Shown here: positions 25,493 to 33,331 of the stretch, piece by piece
Numbering within the stretch: position 1 is the stretch's first letter
Layout: every line of letters begins with the position of its first letter
NCBI RefSeq assembly: GCF_002741055.1
Contig: NZ_CP016809.1
Location: 2,378,501 to 2,442,500, forward strand
Length of the DNA: 64,000 nt
Reading direction: 5' to 3'
DNA from: Paenibacillus ihbetae
GTDB lineage: Bacteria > Bacillota > Bacilli > Paenibacillales > Paenibacillaceae
Position numbers and translations under genes: made by a program
Notes under the pieces: model-generated
Databases searched by the model: none
What the model saw: the letters and a program-made list of their open reading frames with translations, nothing else
What the model was told of the DNA's origin: nothing

Positions 25493-27121
25493 TTATAAAG
25501 GCTGCTGGGGCATATGCACAGACTCTTCTGGGTTTCTGCCCCGAAGATGGATTACCGAATCGGCGTACGGCCGCATGATGGCCGGATCGTGCGTAATCAT
25601 CAGAATCGCCGCACCCTCGTCCGTGACAAACCGGCAGAGCTGGACGATGCGGTCCATAGCGGCATAGTCCATGCCGGAGGTCGGCTCGTCCAAAATATAA
25701 AGCGGCCTGGCAAGGATCATTTGGCTGATCAGGCTGAGCAGCCGTTTCTCTCCTTGGCTGAGCAGATAAGGAGACATATGAAGACGCTTGGACAAGCCTG
25801 CTGTGTGAAGCAGGTAGTTCGCCCTGCTCTGCTGGGCGTCAGTCAGCGGCGGGCGTTTGGCTGCGGGCAGACCGCCATGCAGGCTGTAGACCAGCTCCTC
25901 CCAGACATTCGGAGCCGTAAACATATATTCGGGCTGTTGGAATACATAGCCGATTCGCTCGGCCCGGCGATGCACCGGAATCCCGGTCAAATCTTCCCCT
26001 TGCCACAGGATGCTCCCTTTCGGCGCGGGCAGAAGGCCCATAATCAAACGGCTCAGCGTCGTTTTGCCCGAGCCGTTCTCCCCCGTCAGCAGCGTCCAGC
26101 TGCCAGGCTCCAGGACAGAGTCCACAGAGCTGAGCGCTTCCCGCCCGCCGGGATAGCTGTAACGGAGCGAGCGCAGCTCAAGCAGCGGCACCGGGGCCCT
26201 GGCGGCGGGCGCATTTGGCGCGGCCGCAGTGACGGGTGCAGCCGACGCCGATTGTGATGCGGCGCCTTGCATACCTGCGGTGCCATCCGCTGGCGCCCTG
26301 GATCGCGCGGCGGTTGGCGGGGCCACGGCACCCCGCGCGGCCGCGCCGCCTGCTGCCTCCCCTGCGGGACGAGGCAGCAGCCCCAGCTGCGCCAGCTGCT
26401 CCCCGCAGCGGCGCAGCAGCTCCTCCGGCGGCCCGTCGAGCACGACGGTGCCGCCGTCCAGGACGATGACGCGCTGCGCGGCGCGCGCGGCATCGTCAAA
26501 GCGGCCGGACGCCGTAATGAGCGTCCGGCCCTCGCCCTGCAGCGCAACGCACAGCTGCAGGAATCTCGCCTGCGCAGCCGCATCAAGGCTCGCGCAGGCG
26601 TCGTCGAAGACGTACAGCCGCGGCTGTAGCGCCAGCACCGCGGCAATGGCGGTGCGCTGCCGCTGTCCGCCGGACAGGCTGCGCACCGGGTCGGACCGCC
26701 GGTCCAGCAGATCGACCGCGGTCAAAGAGGCCGCGATGCGCCGCTCGATCTCTTCCGGCGCAGCCCGCAGGTTCTCGGGCCCGAACGCCGCTTCATCCTC
26801 GACGATGCCCTGGACAAGCTGCGCATCGGGATCCTGGAACAGCACCCCCATCGCCTCCGTAACATCGGCAAGCGGGGCTGAGGCGGGATCCATCCCGTCC
26901 AGCAGCAGAACGCCTTCCCGGGTTCCGCCCCCGCTTCGCGGAAGAAGGCCGCTCAGCAGCTGGCACAGCGTGGATTTGCCGCATCCGCTTGCCCCGATCA
27001 CGGCCATCCGCTCGCCCGGCTGCACCGTGAAGCTGAGCTGATGCAGGACCGGCTGCTCCTCGCCGTCGTATATAAAACCGAGATCCCGGCATTCCACCTT
27101 CGTTCCGATCAAGCCAATCAT
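25493..27121 (-). CDS. ECF transporter energising ATPase, two fused NBDs (YkoD-like)
   Basis: A 542-residue tandem ATPase. NBD1 (about 5-240) has Walker A GASGCGKST (43-51), Q-loop LFQDPDAQL and signature LSGGQ (149-153). However, Walker B ends in Asp-Asp (VFDDACASLD, 171-180) instead of Asp-Glu, and the switch histidine is missing (LITASGRFDD). A low-complexity Ala/Pro/Gly linker (about 250-310, very GC-rich DNA) joins NBD2, which is fully canonical: GENGSGKTT, LSQGE, LYILDEPTSG and MITHDPA. NBD1 may bind but hydrolyse ATP poorly. The ATG overlaps the S-component stop (ATGA) and GAAGGG precedes it. An open frame extends far upstream but lies inside the S-component gene. Confidence 0.92.
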   Translation of the reverse strand: MIGLIGTKVECRDLGFIYDGEEQPVLHQLSFTVQPGERMAVIGASGCGKSTLCQLLSGLLPRSGGGTREGVLLLDGMDPASAPLADVTEAMGVLFQDPDAQLVQGIVEDEAAFGPENLRAAPEEIERRIAASLTAVDLLDRRSDPVRSLSGGQRQRTAIAAVLALQPRLYVFDDACASLDAAAQARFLQLCVALQGEGRTLITASGRFDDAARAAQRVIVLDGGTVVLDGPPEELLRRCGEQLAQLGLLPRPAGEAAGGAAARGAVAPPTAARSRAPADGTAGMQGAASQSASAAPVTAAAPNAPAARAPVPLLELRSLRYSYPGGREALSSVDSVLEPGSWTLLTGENGSGKTTLSRLIMGLLPAPKGSILWQGEDLTGIPVHRRAERIGYVFQQPEYMFTAPNVWEELVYSLHGGLPAAKRPPLTDAQQSRANYLLHTAGLSKRLHMSPYLLSQGEKRLLSLISQMILARPLYILDEPTSGMDYAAMDRIVQLCRFVTDEGAAILMITHDPAIMRPYADSVIHLRGRNPEESVHMPQQPL

Positions 27122-27708
27122 CCCTTCGCGCTGACGGCAAACCTGCGCAGCAGCCCCGTCTTCGCCAGAGCTTCGCCCAGCACTTTCGTCAGCAGGCCGC
27201 ACAGGAAGATCCCGCTTAATATCCGCACGACCAGCGCAATCCCCAGAACACCGATCGGCCACGCCGTGTAGCCGAACATATTCGCAGCGAACACGAACCA
27301 GAGCGGCACCATCGCACCGCCGGCCAGCATCAGCACGCCCGCGCTCCAATTCCGGTAACGCATAGCTGCAAAAATAATCTCGGCGATGACCATGTAGCAT
27401 GCAGCAGCGACAAAGCATGACGCAATGCCGTAGACCGTTCCTGTCATGGCCTGGATCGTTCCTCCGATCGCATAGGTGACAACCGCGGTTCCGGGTTTAC
27501 GGATAATGTAATAAGCCAGCAGGCCGTATACCATGTAGATGCCGGTGGTCGTCGATGTCGCGATCGGTCCGCCAAGGCTGCTCAGCAGCTTGTTGACCGG
27601 CCCGATATACACGGTGATGACGGCGTTGACCGCAGCCAGCATCGCCATCAGAATAATTTCCTGCGTCGTGAATGCAAACCATTTTCGATTCGTTGATGAA
27701 TGATTCAA
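27118..27708 (-). CDS. ECF transporter S component (YkoE family)
   Basis: A 196-residue membrane protein with five or six helices, starting with FTTQEIILMAMLAAVNAVITVYIGPVNKLL, as in the YkoE family. YkoE-type S components are linked to thiamine or hydroxymethylpyrimidine uptake. Here no thiamin genes and no TPP riboswitch are nearby, so the vitamin is uncertain. The start is TTG with GGAGG 7 bases upstream. The stop overlaps the ATPase start. Confidence 0.87.
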   Translation of the reverse strand: MNHSSTNRKWFAFTTQEIILMAMLAAVNAVITVYIGPVNKLLSSLGGPIATSTTTGIYMVYGLLAYYIIRKPGTAVVTYAIGGTIQAMTGTVYGIASCFVAAACYMVIAEIIFAAMRYRNWSAGVLMLAGGAMVPLWFVFAANMFGYTAWPIGVLGIALVVRILSGIFLCGLLTKVLGEALAKTGLLRRFAVSAKG

Positions 27709-27891
27709 AATTAATCCTCCTTAGGTCCCGTCCCTATCGGTCAGCCCGGGTTGGTTTGGTTAGCCAGCGTCTTACGCAGCCGATCGAAATGATCAGCCAG
27801 TCCGACGAATCATGCCTGCCGGACTTATAATCCGGGCCAAGCCGGACGCTTTGCTAAGTCATATTTTGCCTCGATTCGCGCTTATCGTCAA
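27709..27891 (-). promoter_or_regulatory. promoter and structured leader upstream of the ykoE-like gene
   Basis: On the minus strand TTGACG (27891-27886) is followed 17-18 bases later by CAAAAT/AAAATA. The roughly 150-base leader can then fold: AGCGTC and GACGCT could close a multibranch structure containing a GCC(C)GGA/TCCGGC hairpin and a GATC-N5-GATC hairpin. TPP-riboswitch landmarks (CUGAGA, ACCUGAUCUGG) are absent. It may be a regulatory RNA or only chance pairing. Confidence 0.35.
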
Positions 27892-27920
27892 CCATATTTT
27901 CGCATCTACAGGTTAACAAT

Positions 27921-28679
27921 TTAAACAATCCACCCCAACAATACCGTTAACAAGACATAGACGAATGCAGAAATGACATGCATTGGCGAAACGTTAACCG
28001 TCTGGCGAAACGTCCTGTCCGGATGCGCGCCGAAGCCCTTGGCCTCCATAGCGCCGGCCGTCTGCTGAACCCGCCGCAGCGCATTTAGCAGCACTGACGA
28101 TACGAATGCCATCCCATAGCGGATTCGTCCCATGAGCCCCTTGGGAGGCTGATGTCCCCTAACCTGCTGGGCCGCCCGAATCTGGGCTCCCTCCTGCTCC
28201 AGGAGCGGAATAAACGTGAGTGCAGCGGAAATGCCGAAGGCAAACCGGTACGGAACGCGAAGTCTGCGATTCAGCTCTGCCACCAGCTCCCGCGGGTCGG
28301 TCGTGACGATATACGCCATAGAGGACAGAAACAGCGTAAACATCCGAAGCGACATCGCTCCTGCAGCATTCAGCCCCTCCGTCGTAAGCGTCAAAGGTCC
28401 CCAGTGCAGCCACACGGTTTCCCCCTTAACCGTCAGACCGGTCAAGATGAAATACGGGACGGCCACGACGGCAATCAGCCGGATGCCAAGAAGCAAGCTG
28501 CTCCAGGATAGTCGTCCGGCGAATCGGGCCGTGCCAATGCATAGTAGAAGAAACACCGCCTGCTGCCAGGCCTGGTCCAGCATCATGGCGATCACCGCGG
28601 TACACAGCAGAATGACCAGCTTGCTTAGCGGATCATATCGATGAAGAAAGGAGCTCCCCCTTCTGTATTGAATCAACAT
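27921..28679 (-). CDS. ECF transporter T component (YkoC/CbiQ-like)
   Basis: A 252-residue transmembrane subunit that couples the ATPases to the S component. It has six or so helices and the two family coupling motifs, AAQQVRGHQPP (A-R-G) and AMEAKGFGA (the second A-x-G box). It begins MLIQYRRGSSFLHRYDPLSKL, a typical start with GGGAGAGG 10 bases upstream. It begins 2 bases after the RimJ/RimL-type acetyltransferase stop, so the two are surely co-transcribed, while a 210-base spacer with its own promoter separates it from the S component. Confidence 0.9.
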   Translation of the reverse strand: MLIQYRRGSSFLHRYDPLSKLVILLCTAVIAMMLDQAWQQAVFLLLCIGTARFAGRLSWSSLLLGIRLIAVVAVPYFILTGLTVKGETVWLHWGPLTLTTEGLNAAGAMSLRMFTLFLSSMAYIVTTDPRELVAELNRRLRVPYRFAFGISAALTFIPLLEQEGAQIRAAQQVRGHQPPKGLMGRIRYGMAFVSSVLLNALRRVQQTAGAMEAKGFGAHPDRTFRQTVNVSPMHVISAFVYVLLTVLLGWIV

Positions 28680-28681
28680 GC

Positions 28682-29260
28682 TTATCCAACCTCTCCCTTG
28701 CGATAACTCCAATCCCTTTTTAGCATGGAAAAAACGACGGCATCCACATAACCCGCGGATGTATGCCGATACTCCCGCAATACGCCTTCCCGCGCATAGC
28801 CTAAACGCTCAAAAAGCCGTAACGCTCTGTCATTGCCCGGCTGAACAAAGGCTTCGATCCGATTCAGGCCCATCTCTTGAAAAGCAAATCTCATCGCTAG
28901 CCCGGCCGCTTCCGACATATAGCCTTGTCCCTGACAATCGCTCGCCAGCTCGCAGCCGAATTCGCCGCGGTACGCCCCTGCCAGCTGCCATTGGTTCAGT
29001 CCGCAGCTGCCAATGACCCGTCCGGAGCCGGCAAGCTCAATGCCCCACCTGAGCGTCTCCTCTTCTTCCGACAGGCCGTTGAGCCAGGCGATAAGCGCCG
29101 CCGCATCCGCATCCGCTTGCATAGGCGGCAGCTCGATAAACCTTCTCGTGTCCGGATCCGACCAGCAGCGGAGCATATCCGGAGCGTCTTCCTCAGTAAG
29201 TCTGCGGAGCAGGACCCGTTCGCCCGCGAGCTCCGGAATATGGCCTTCACATGCGTACAC
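28682..29260 (-). CDS. GNAT acetyltransferase, RimJ/RimL type
   Basis: A 192-residue member with the N-terminal pattern ERVLLRRLTEEDAPDMLRCWSDP, the CoA-binding region ASDCQGQGYMSEAAGLAMRFAFQ and FERLGYAREGVLREYRHTSAGYVD, as in ribosomal-protein and spermidine-type acetyltransferases. The substrate cannot be assigned. I use the GTG that leaves 8 bases after AAGGGGGG; a GTG three codons upstream overlaps that site. It leads the operon containing the ECF transporter, which may be accidental. Confidence 0.85.
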   Translation of the reverse strand: MYACEGHIPELAGERVLLRRLTEEDAPDMLRCWSDPDTRRFIELPPMQADADAAALIAWLNGLSEEEETLRWGIELAGSGRVIGSCGLNQWQLAGAYRGEFGCELASDCQGQGYMSEAAGLAMRFAFQEMGLNRIEAFVQPGNDRALRLFERLGYAREGVLREYRHTSAGYVDAVVFSMLKRDWSYRKGEVG

Positions 29261-29495
29261 TGCGTTCACCCCCCTTAAGAAAAATTGCTGACTTGTAATT
29301 AACGTTTTCGGTGATACTAACTGCGTGTATAAAAGATGTATAGCTAATTAAGATCAAGATTCCTTTGGCCCGGGATGTGCAAGCATATCCTCATCCGGGC
29401 TTGGATGCTATCTATATTGATGGATTCGGGAGGCATCCGTCAATATGCGCAGCATCCCCCGTTCATCAGCATAGAACAGAGGAGGGATATTCGAT

Positions 29496-30485
29496 ATGTA
29501 TATTACTATAGTCGTTCTGATCGTTGCTGCTCTTATCGCCGCAGCCATCACGGAGATCGGATATCTCCAAATCACGCGGATGAAAGTGAAAAATGACCTG
29601 AGGCTGTTCACCGTTCTTGAGCAGGCGGGATTGTACACGCGTGAAAGGTACGAATCGCTCAGCAAGCAAGAAGTGACCATTACCAGCTTTGACGGGTTGA
29701 GGCTGTGCGGCGCAGCAATCGAAGCGAATCCCGGCTCCAAGCACTGGATGCTCATCGTTCACGGGTATACCGGGTCCCGGGCGGTATCCACCCAGTTTAT
29801 CGATATGTACACCGAGGAAGGCTACAATGTGCTGCTGATCGATCAGCGCCGGCACGGCCTTAGCGAAGGCCGCTATACGACGTACGGCTATTATGAAAAA
29901 TACGATGTCCAGGCATGGATTCGCTGGCTTACCTCGCAATACGGGAAGGATATCGCTGTCGGACTGCATGGGCAATCCCTTGGCGGAGGCACCGTTCTGG
30001 AATATTTATCGATCGCGGCTCCGCAAGTGAAGCTTGTCATCGCAGACTGCCCCTATTCCGATCTGACGGACCTCATCCGCCACCAGCTGTCCTCGCTTCA
30101 TAAAATCCCGGCCAGACCTTTCCTTTCCTGGGTCAATGCCCGCATACGCCGGAAAGCCGGCTTCAGCCTGAATCAGGTCAGCCCGATCCGTGCAGTACGG
30201 GAAAGTACGCTTCCCGTCATGTTTATCCATGGGTCGAAGGACAATTACGTCCCAACCCGGATGAGCCTTGAAATGTATGAGGCAAAGCCTGAGCCGAAGA
30301 AGCTGCTCGTTATTGAAGGAGCTATTCATGCCAATGCCTATCATATTGATCCGAAAGGCTACAGGGAAGAGGTCCATTCGTTTCTTCGGGAGTACATGGG
30401 CCAGCCAGAGATAAGCCCGCAGCCCCGGCTGCAGCAGGCCGAATTGAGCTCTGTGCCGATGGACCGCTCGCTCGAAAGCGTATAA
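29496..30485 (+). CDS. membrane-anchored alpha/beta hydrolase
   Basis: A 329-residue protein with one N-terminal membrane helix (residues 1-20) and an alpha/beta-hydrolase domain. The oxyanion region is HGYTGSR (89-95), the nucleophile elbow LHGQSLGGG (Ser161), and the acid and base are probably Asp249 (GSKDNYVPT) and His278 (EGAIHANAY). It resembles YqkD-type serine hydrolases of Bacillus, whose substrates are unknown. GAGGAGG precedes the ATG. The spacer upstream (29261-29495) contains only a CCCGG/CCGGG hairpin. Confidence 0.85.
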   Translation: MYITIVVLIVAALIAAAITEIGYLQITRMKVKNDLRLFTVLEQAGLYTRERYESLSKQEVTITSFDGLRLCGAAIEANPGSKHWMLIVHGYTGSRAVSTQFIDMYTEEGYNVLLIDQRRHGLSEGRYTTYGYYEKYDVQAWIRWLTSQYGKDIAVGLHGQSLGGGTVLEYLSIAAPQVKLVIADCPYSDLTDLIRHQLSSLHKIPARPFLSWVNARIRRKAGFSLNQVSPIRAVRESTLPVMFIHGSKDNYVPTRMSLEMYEAKPEPKKLLVIEGAIHANAYHIDPKGYREEVHSFLREYMGQPEISPQPRLQQAELSSVPMDRSLESV

Positions 30486-30512
30486 CCCTCTTTTATACTG
30501 GAGCATGGAATC

Positions 30513-30576
30513 AAAAAAGCAGCCCCGAGTCCGGCCAAAGCCTGACCTATTCAGGGCTGCTTTCATATTTTTTTCA
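30513..30576. terminator. terminator between the hydrolase and the small wHTH gene
   Basis: AAAGCAGCCC (30516-30525) pairs with GGGCTGCTTT (30554-30563); TATTTTTTTTC follows on the plus strand. It serves both converging genes. Confidence 0.75.
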
Positions 30577-30596
30577 AAAAAGAAGGGGAGCTGCCG

Positions 30597-30902
30597 TTAA
30601 GCCATGGTGTCCGCTTTCTTCACTTTGACCGGCTTCAGCACCTCGTTGCAGAGCTCCTTCAGCCGGCTCTGAATCTCTTTGAACTCTTCGATTCCGGCCC
30701 CCGTCAGGCTGTATGCATCCCCATGGGCCGTCAGGAAATTTTCCTGCGTCAAGCGTTCAAGCTCTTGCTTAACCTCCCGGTCGCCAACCTTATATCCATG
30801 GCGTTCGAGCTCGGGCTGCATTTCACTGACGGTAAGATCCCGTTCGTGGGCGTGGTATAGCATGTGAATACCGATAAACAAATTTTGTACATCTGCACGC
30901 AT
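30597..30902 (-). CDS. small winged-helix-like protein, unknown
   Basis: A 101-residue protein whose helix pattern (FIGIHMLYHA ... TVSEMQPELERHGYKVGDREVKQELERLTQENFLTAHGDAYSLTGAG) resembles a PadR/MarR-type winged helix, with the wing around LTAHGDAYSLT. It has a lysine-rich end. It could be a regulator, but I do not recognise the family with certainty. GGAGGAG lies 6 bases before the ATG. Confidence 0.7.
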   Translation of the reverse strand: MRADVQNLFIGIHMLYHAHERDLTVSEMQPELERHGYKVGDREVKQELERLTQENFLTAHGDAYSLTGAGIEEFKEIQSRLKELCNEVLKPVKVKKADTMA

Positions 30903-31088
30903 TCTGATCCTCTCCTCCTTGACTCTAGGTTGGCACCTATTCTGTCATTCATTACCCCTCGGAAGGTGCGGGGAATCAGCGGATTCTGATCGATACGGCC
31001 CTGGCCGGATGCCAATGCTTGACGAATATCTTATACTTATACTATCGTGAGTGAACGATAACATGATAAAGGAAGGGCGGGGAACACG

Positions 31089-31574
31089 ATGTTTCAAAAT
31101 ACGCCATACGAGGGTACCCGGAGCGAGCAGTACGCCCAGGTCCTTCAACAATTGAAGGCATTGATTCATGACGAACCCAATGCGATTGCCAATCTTTCAA
31201 ACGCCTCGGCCTTGCTGAAGCATTTTTTAACAGATACCAACTGGGTCGGCTTCTACCTCTATGACGGCAAGGAGCTTGTGCTCGGTCCCTTCCAGGGGCT
31301 GCCGGCCTGCATCCGGATTCCGATGGGCCGGGGAGTATGCGGAACAGCCGCTGCCAAGCAATCCACCGTTCTGGTAGAGGACGTGCATGCATTCCCTGGG
31401 CATATTGCGTGCGACGCCGCATCCAACAGCGAAATTGTTGTTCCGATCATCGTTGACGGAGCGCTTTATGGTGTTCTGGATATCGATAGTCCGCTAAAGG
31501 GAAGATTCGATCAAGAGGATCAGCAGTTCCTGGAGGAATTCGTCCACATATTGGAAGGCTCTCTATCCCTGTAG
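31089..31574 (+). CDS. GAF-domain free methionine-R-sulfoxide reductase (fRMsr, YtsP-like)
   Basis: A 161-residue single GAF domain that reduces free methionine-(R)-sulfoxide. Three cysteines sit at the family's catalytic positions: Cys74 (GLPACIRIP), Cys84 (GRGVCGTAA) and Cys108 (HIACDAASNSEIVVP). Substrate-pocket text TNWVGFYLYDG and GVLDIDSP is present, and length matches YtsP. Together with sodA and the bacilliredoxin it is part of the oxidative-stress complement of the window. Confidence 0.92.
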   Translation: MFQNTPYEGTRSEQYAQVLQQLKALIHDEPNAIANLSNASALLKHFLTDTNWVGFYLYDGKELVLGPFQGLPACIRIPMGRGVCGTAAAKQSTVLVEDVHAFPGHIACDAASNSEIVVPIIVDGALYGVLDIDSPLKGRFDQEDQQFLEEFVHILEGSLSL

Positions 31575-31650
31575 ACCGGATGTTTCCCCGTGTTGTTCCG
31601 CACACTAATCAAGGGTTTACACCTACAACTTCTTGAGGAGGAATACGCGC

Positions 31651-31995
31651 ATGTATTCAACGAACAACACGCAAATTTCGCAGCAAATCCGCCAGTGTGA
31701 GCAATTGCTGCAGCAGCTGACGCAGCAAACGCAGCAAGCTTCCGCCATGTACCAGCAGATGATGCAGCAGGAGCAGCAGAACGCCGCCAGACTGGAAGAG
31801 CTTGCACAACGCGAGCGTCAAGCAACGCAAATGATCCAGTCCGCGCTGCAAGGGCACCAGACTGCGATTCAGCAGTTCCAGCAAATCTCTCAGCTGGTGA
31901 GGCAAGTGGAGTCTTCGGCCCGGGCTAACCAAGTCCAGCATATCCAGCCTTCCTTCGGCCAAGGCTTCCCGAATTCGCATCAAGGCTTCCAATAA
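31651..31995 (+). CDS. glutamine-rich coiled-coil protein, unknown
   Basis: A 114-residue protein with about 30 percent glutamine in the first 90 residues (ISQQIRQCEQLLQQLTQQ ... YQQMMQQEQQNAARLEELAQRERQ) and regular leucine/methionine spacing that predicts one long coiled coil, then a flexible tail (PSFGQGFPNSHQGFQ). No signal peptide. Spore and coat-associated proteins of Bacillales can look like this, but I have no direct evidence. A strong GAGGAGG site is 10 bases before the ATG. Confidence 0.7.
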   Translation: MYSTNNTQISQQIRQCEQLLQQLTQQTQQASAMYQQMMQQEQQNAARLEELAQRERQATQMIQSALQGHQTAIQQFQQISQLVRQVESSARANQVQHIQPSFGQGFPNSHQGFQ

Positions 31996-32021
31996 GAATA
32001 AGGCTTAGGTGCCAAGACAAA

Positions 32022-32054
32022 TTAGGGGCTCCCGCAAAACCCGGGAGCCCCTTA
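32022..32054. terminator. bidirectional terminator
   Basis: TTAGGGGCTCCCG pairs with CGGGAGCCCCTTAA around a short A-rich loop, between the Q-rich protein gene and the converging lipoprotein gene. Confidence 0.65.
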
Positions 32055-32085
32055 ACGATTAAACAGGTAGACCCTCCGCCTTTGC

Positions 32086-32664
32086 TTACGGGCTTACCTC
32101 AAATTCAATTTCTGCCTGAATCTTGTACTTTTCGGGCTCTTCACTCGCCTCTCCTTCGGCCGGGTGAATCACGAAGTCAGCCGAGCCATAGACGACATAG
32201 CGTCCCTCAGGAAATCCATCCTTTAAGGAACGAATGAAATTTTGATAATCCTTCGTATCATTTTCGCTATAGCCGCCGCTGCCTGTATACTCCTTCCGCA
32301 ATGGCTCCCCCTTCTTCAGGGTTGTTGTAATATACGGCTCATTCATCATATAGTCAATGTTGTAATTTCGGGTCAGCTCCTTCATGGGAAAATAGAATGG
32401 AGAAGCCGCATGGCCAATAGTAATCTCATCCTGCTCCCCGACATATTCAAGCTCCGCATAAAGCTTCGGCTTCTCCCCTTGTCCGTAGCGCTCGCTTTCG
32501 CTGACAAGGCGGTAAATGAAATCTCTATCCTTCACCTCGGCACGGCTCGGCCGGGCGGCTTGATCTTGGGCAGGCTCTGGACTGGCAGGCGCAGGCTCTC
32601 CTTTCTGGGCGCATCCCGTTATAAATAACATCACAATAGCCGCGGCTATCAGGTATTTTCGCAT
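32086..32664 (-). CDS. lipoprotein of unknown function
   Basis: A 192-residue exported protein. The signal peptide MRKYLIAAAIVMLFITGC ends in a lipobox (FITGC, Cys18), followed by a Pro/Ala/Glu-rich spacer and a soluble domain of about 140 residues (ERYGQGEKPKLYAELEYVGE ... ASPFYFPMKELTRNYNIDY) with a beta-rich pattern, possibly an Ig-like or BsuPI-like domain. No catalytic motif seen. Monocistronic on the minus strand. Confidence 0.82.
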   Translation of the reverse strand: MRKYLIAAAIVMLFITGCAQKGEPAPASPEPAQDQAARPSRAEVKDRDFIYRLVSESERYGQGEKPKLYAELEYVGEQDEITIGHAASPFYFPMKELTRNYNIDYMMNEPYITTTLKKGEPLRKEYTGSGGYSENDTKDYQNFIRSLKDGFPEGRYVVYGSADFVIHPAEGEASEEPEKYKIQAEIEFEVSP

Positions 32665-32720
32665 ATTTGATCACCTCTACCTCCAGACGGCCGAAGCGGT
32701 GACAATGTTGCATGCTCCAT

Positions 32721-32779
32721 TAAAAAAAACCGTTTTTGGGAATAACCCCCAAGGAAAGGGGCTCCAAACGGCTTTTACA
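32721..32779 (-). terminator. terminator of ywbE
   Basis: On the minus strand GCCGTTT pairs with AAACGGT, with an inner GCCCC/GGGGG stem, followed by eight T residues. The 150 bases between it and ywbE show nothing. Confidence 0.8.
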
Positions 32780-32928
32780 TAAGCTTCAAATGATCCATCG
32801 TGACTCAATGAGGGGGTTCACAAACGATGGCGCCGGTCCCCACTCCAAAAAATGGACCACAAACGCTATAACCGGTATTACGCGCTGCGAAGCTCTAAAG
32901 AATCCTCTTCGGCTGATGAATCGTGAAT

Positions 32929-33126
32929 TTACGGCTCGTAGATATGTTTTACGCGTCCGACCTGCCCATCCTGCAGCCGTACCTTGATGCCGTGCGGGTG
33001 GCTGGGAGAGTTGGTCAATATGTCCTTCACTACGCCGCGTGTAAGCTTTCCTGTTCGCTGATCCTGCTTCAATACGATATCCACTTCAAGTCCCGGCTTG
33101 ATGTTGGAACGCTGTCCGCCATTCAT
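32929..33126 (-). CDS. ywbE: YwbE family protein (DUF2196)
   Basis: A 65-residue protein with the family sequence GLEVDIVLKQDQRTGKLTRGVVKDILTNS then HPHGIKVRLQDGQVGRVKHI. It is a small beta-barrel-like domain conserved across bacteria and archaea without an assigned function. Complete, with AGGAGTG upstream of the ATG. Confidence 0.93.
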   Translation of the reverse strand: MNGGQRSNIKPGLEVDIVLKQDQRTGKLTRGVVKDILTNSPSHPHGIKVRLQDGQVGRVKHIYEP

Positions 33127-33235
33127 TTTCTGATCACTCCTGTTCGTCTAGCGTGTTTCTTCTGCTGTAATGAATATTATGTACACCATACTGAATGCGG
33201 CTTTCAATTGCAAATCACCGTCCTTTCATTCCATA

Positions 33236-33291
33236 ACAAACACAGGGCCGCCCCTTCTTGGATTCGAACATCCATTCAAGGAACGGCCCTA
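33236..33291 (-). terminator. terminator of the NlpC/P60 gene
   Basis: AGGGCCG (33244-33250) pairs with CGGCCCT (33284-33290), with inner CCTT/AAGG and TGGAT/ATCCA stems, followed on the minus strand by TGTGTTTGTT. Confidence 0.7.
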
Positions 33292-33331
33292 TGGTCAGAC
33301 ACATATGATGATATGACGGTTCACGTCGATG

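Noticed and set aside
27122-27418. Upstream extension of the fused ECF ATPase frame
   Set aside because: It lies wholly within the S-component gene in another frame, reads like noise, and a good start exists at 27121.
27709-27891. TPP riboswitch upstream of the YkoE-like gene
   Set aside because: The conserved CUGAGA and ACCUGAUCUGG strands and the spacing of the THI element are absent.
29375-29596. Short plus-strand frame before the alpha/beta hydrolase gene
   Set aside because: It overlaps the hydrolase start in another frame and has no start signals.
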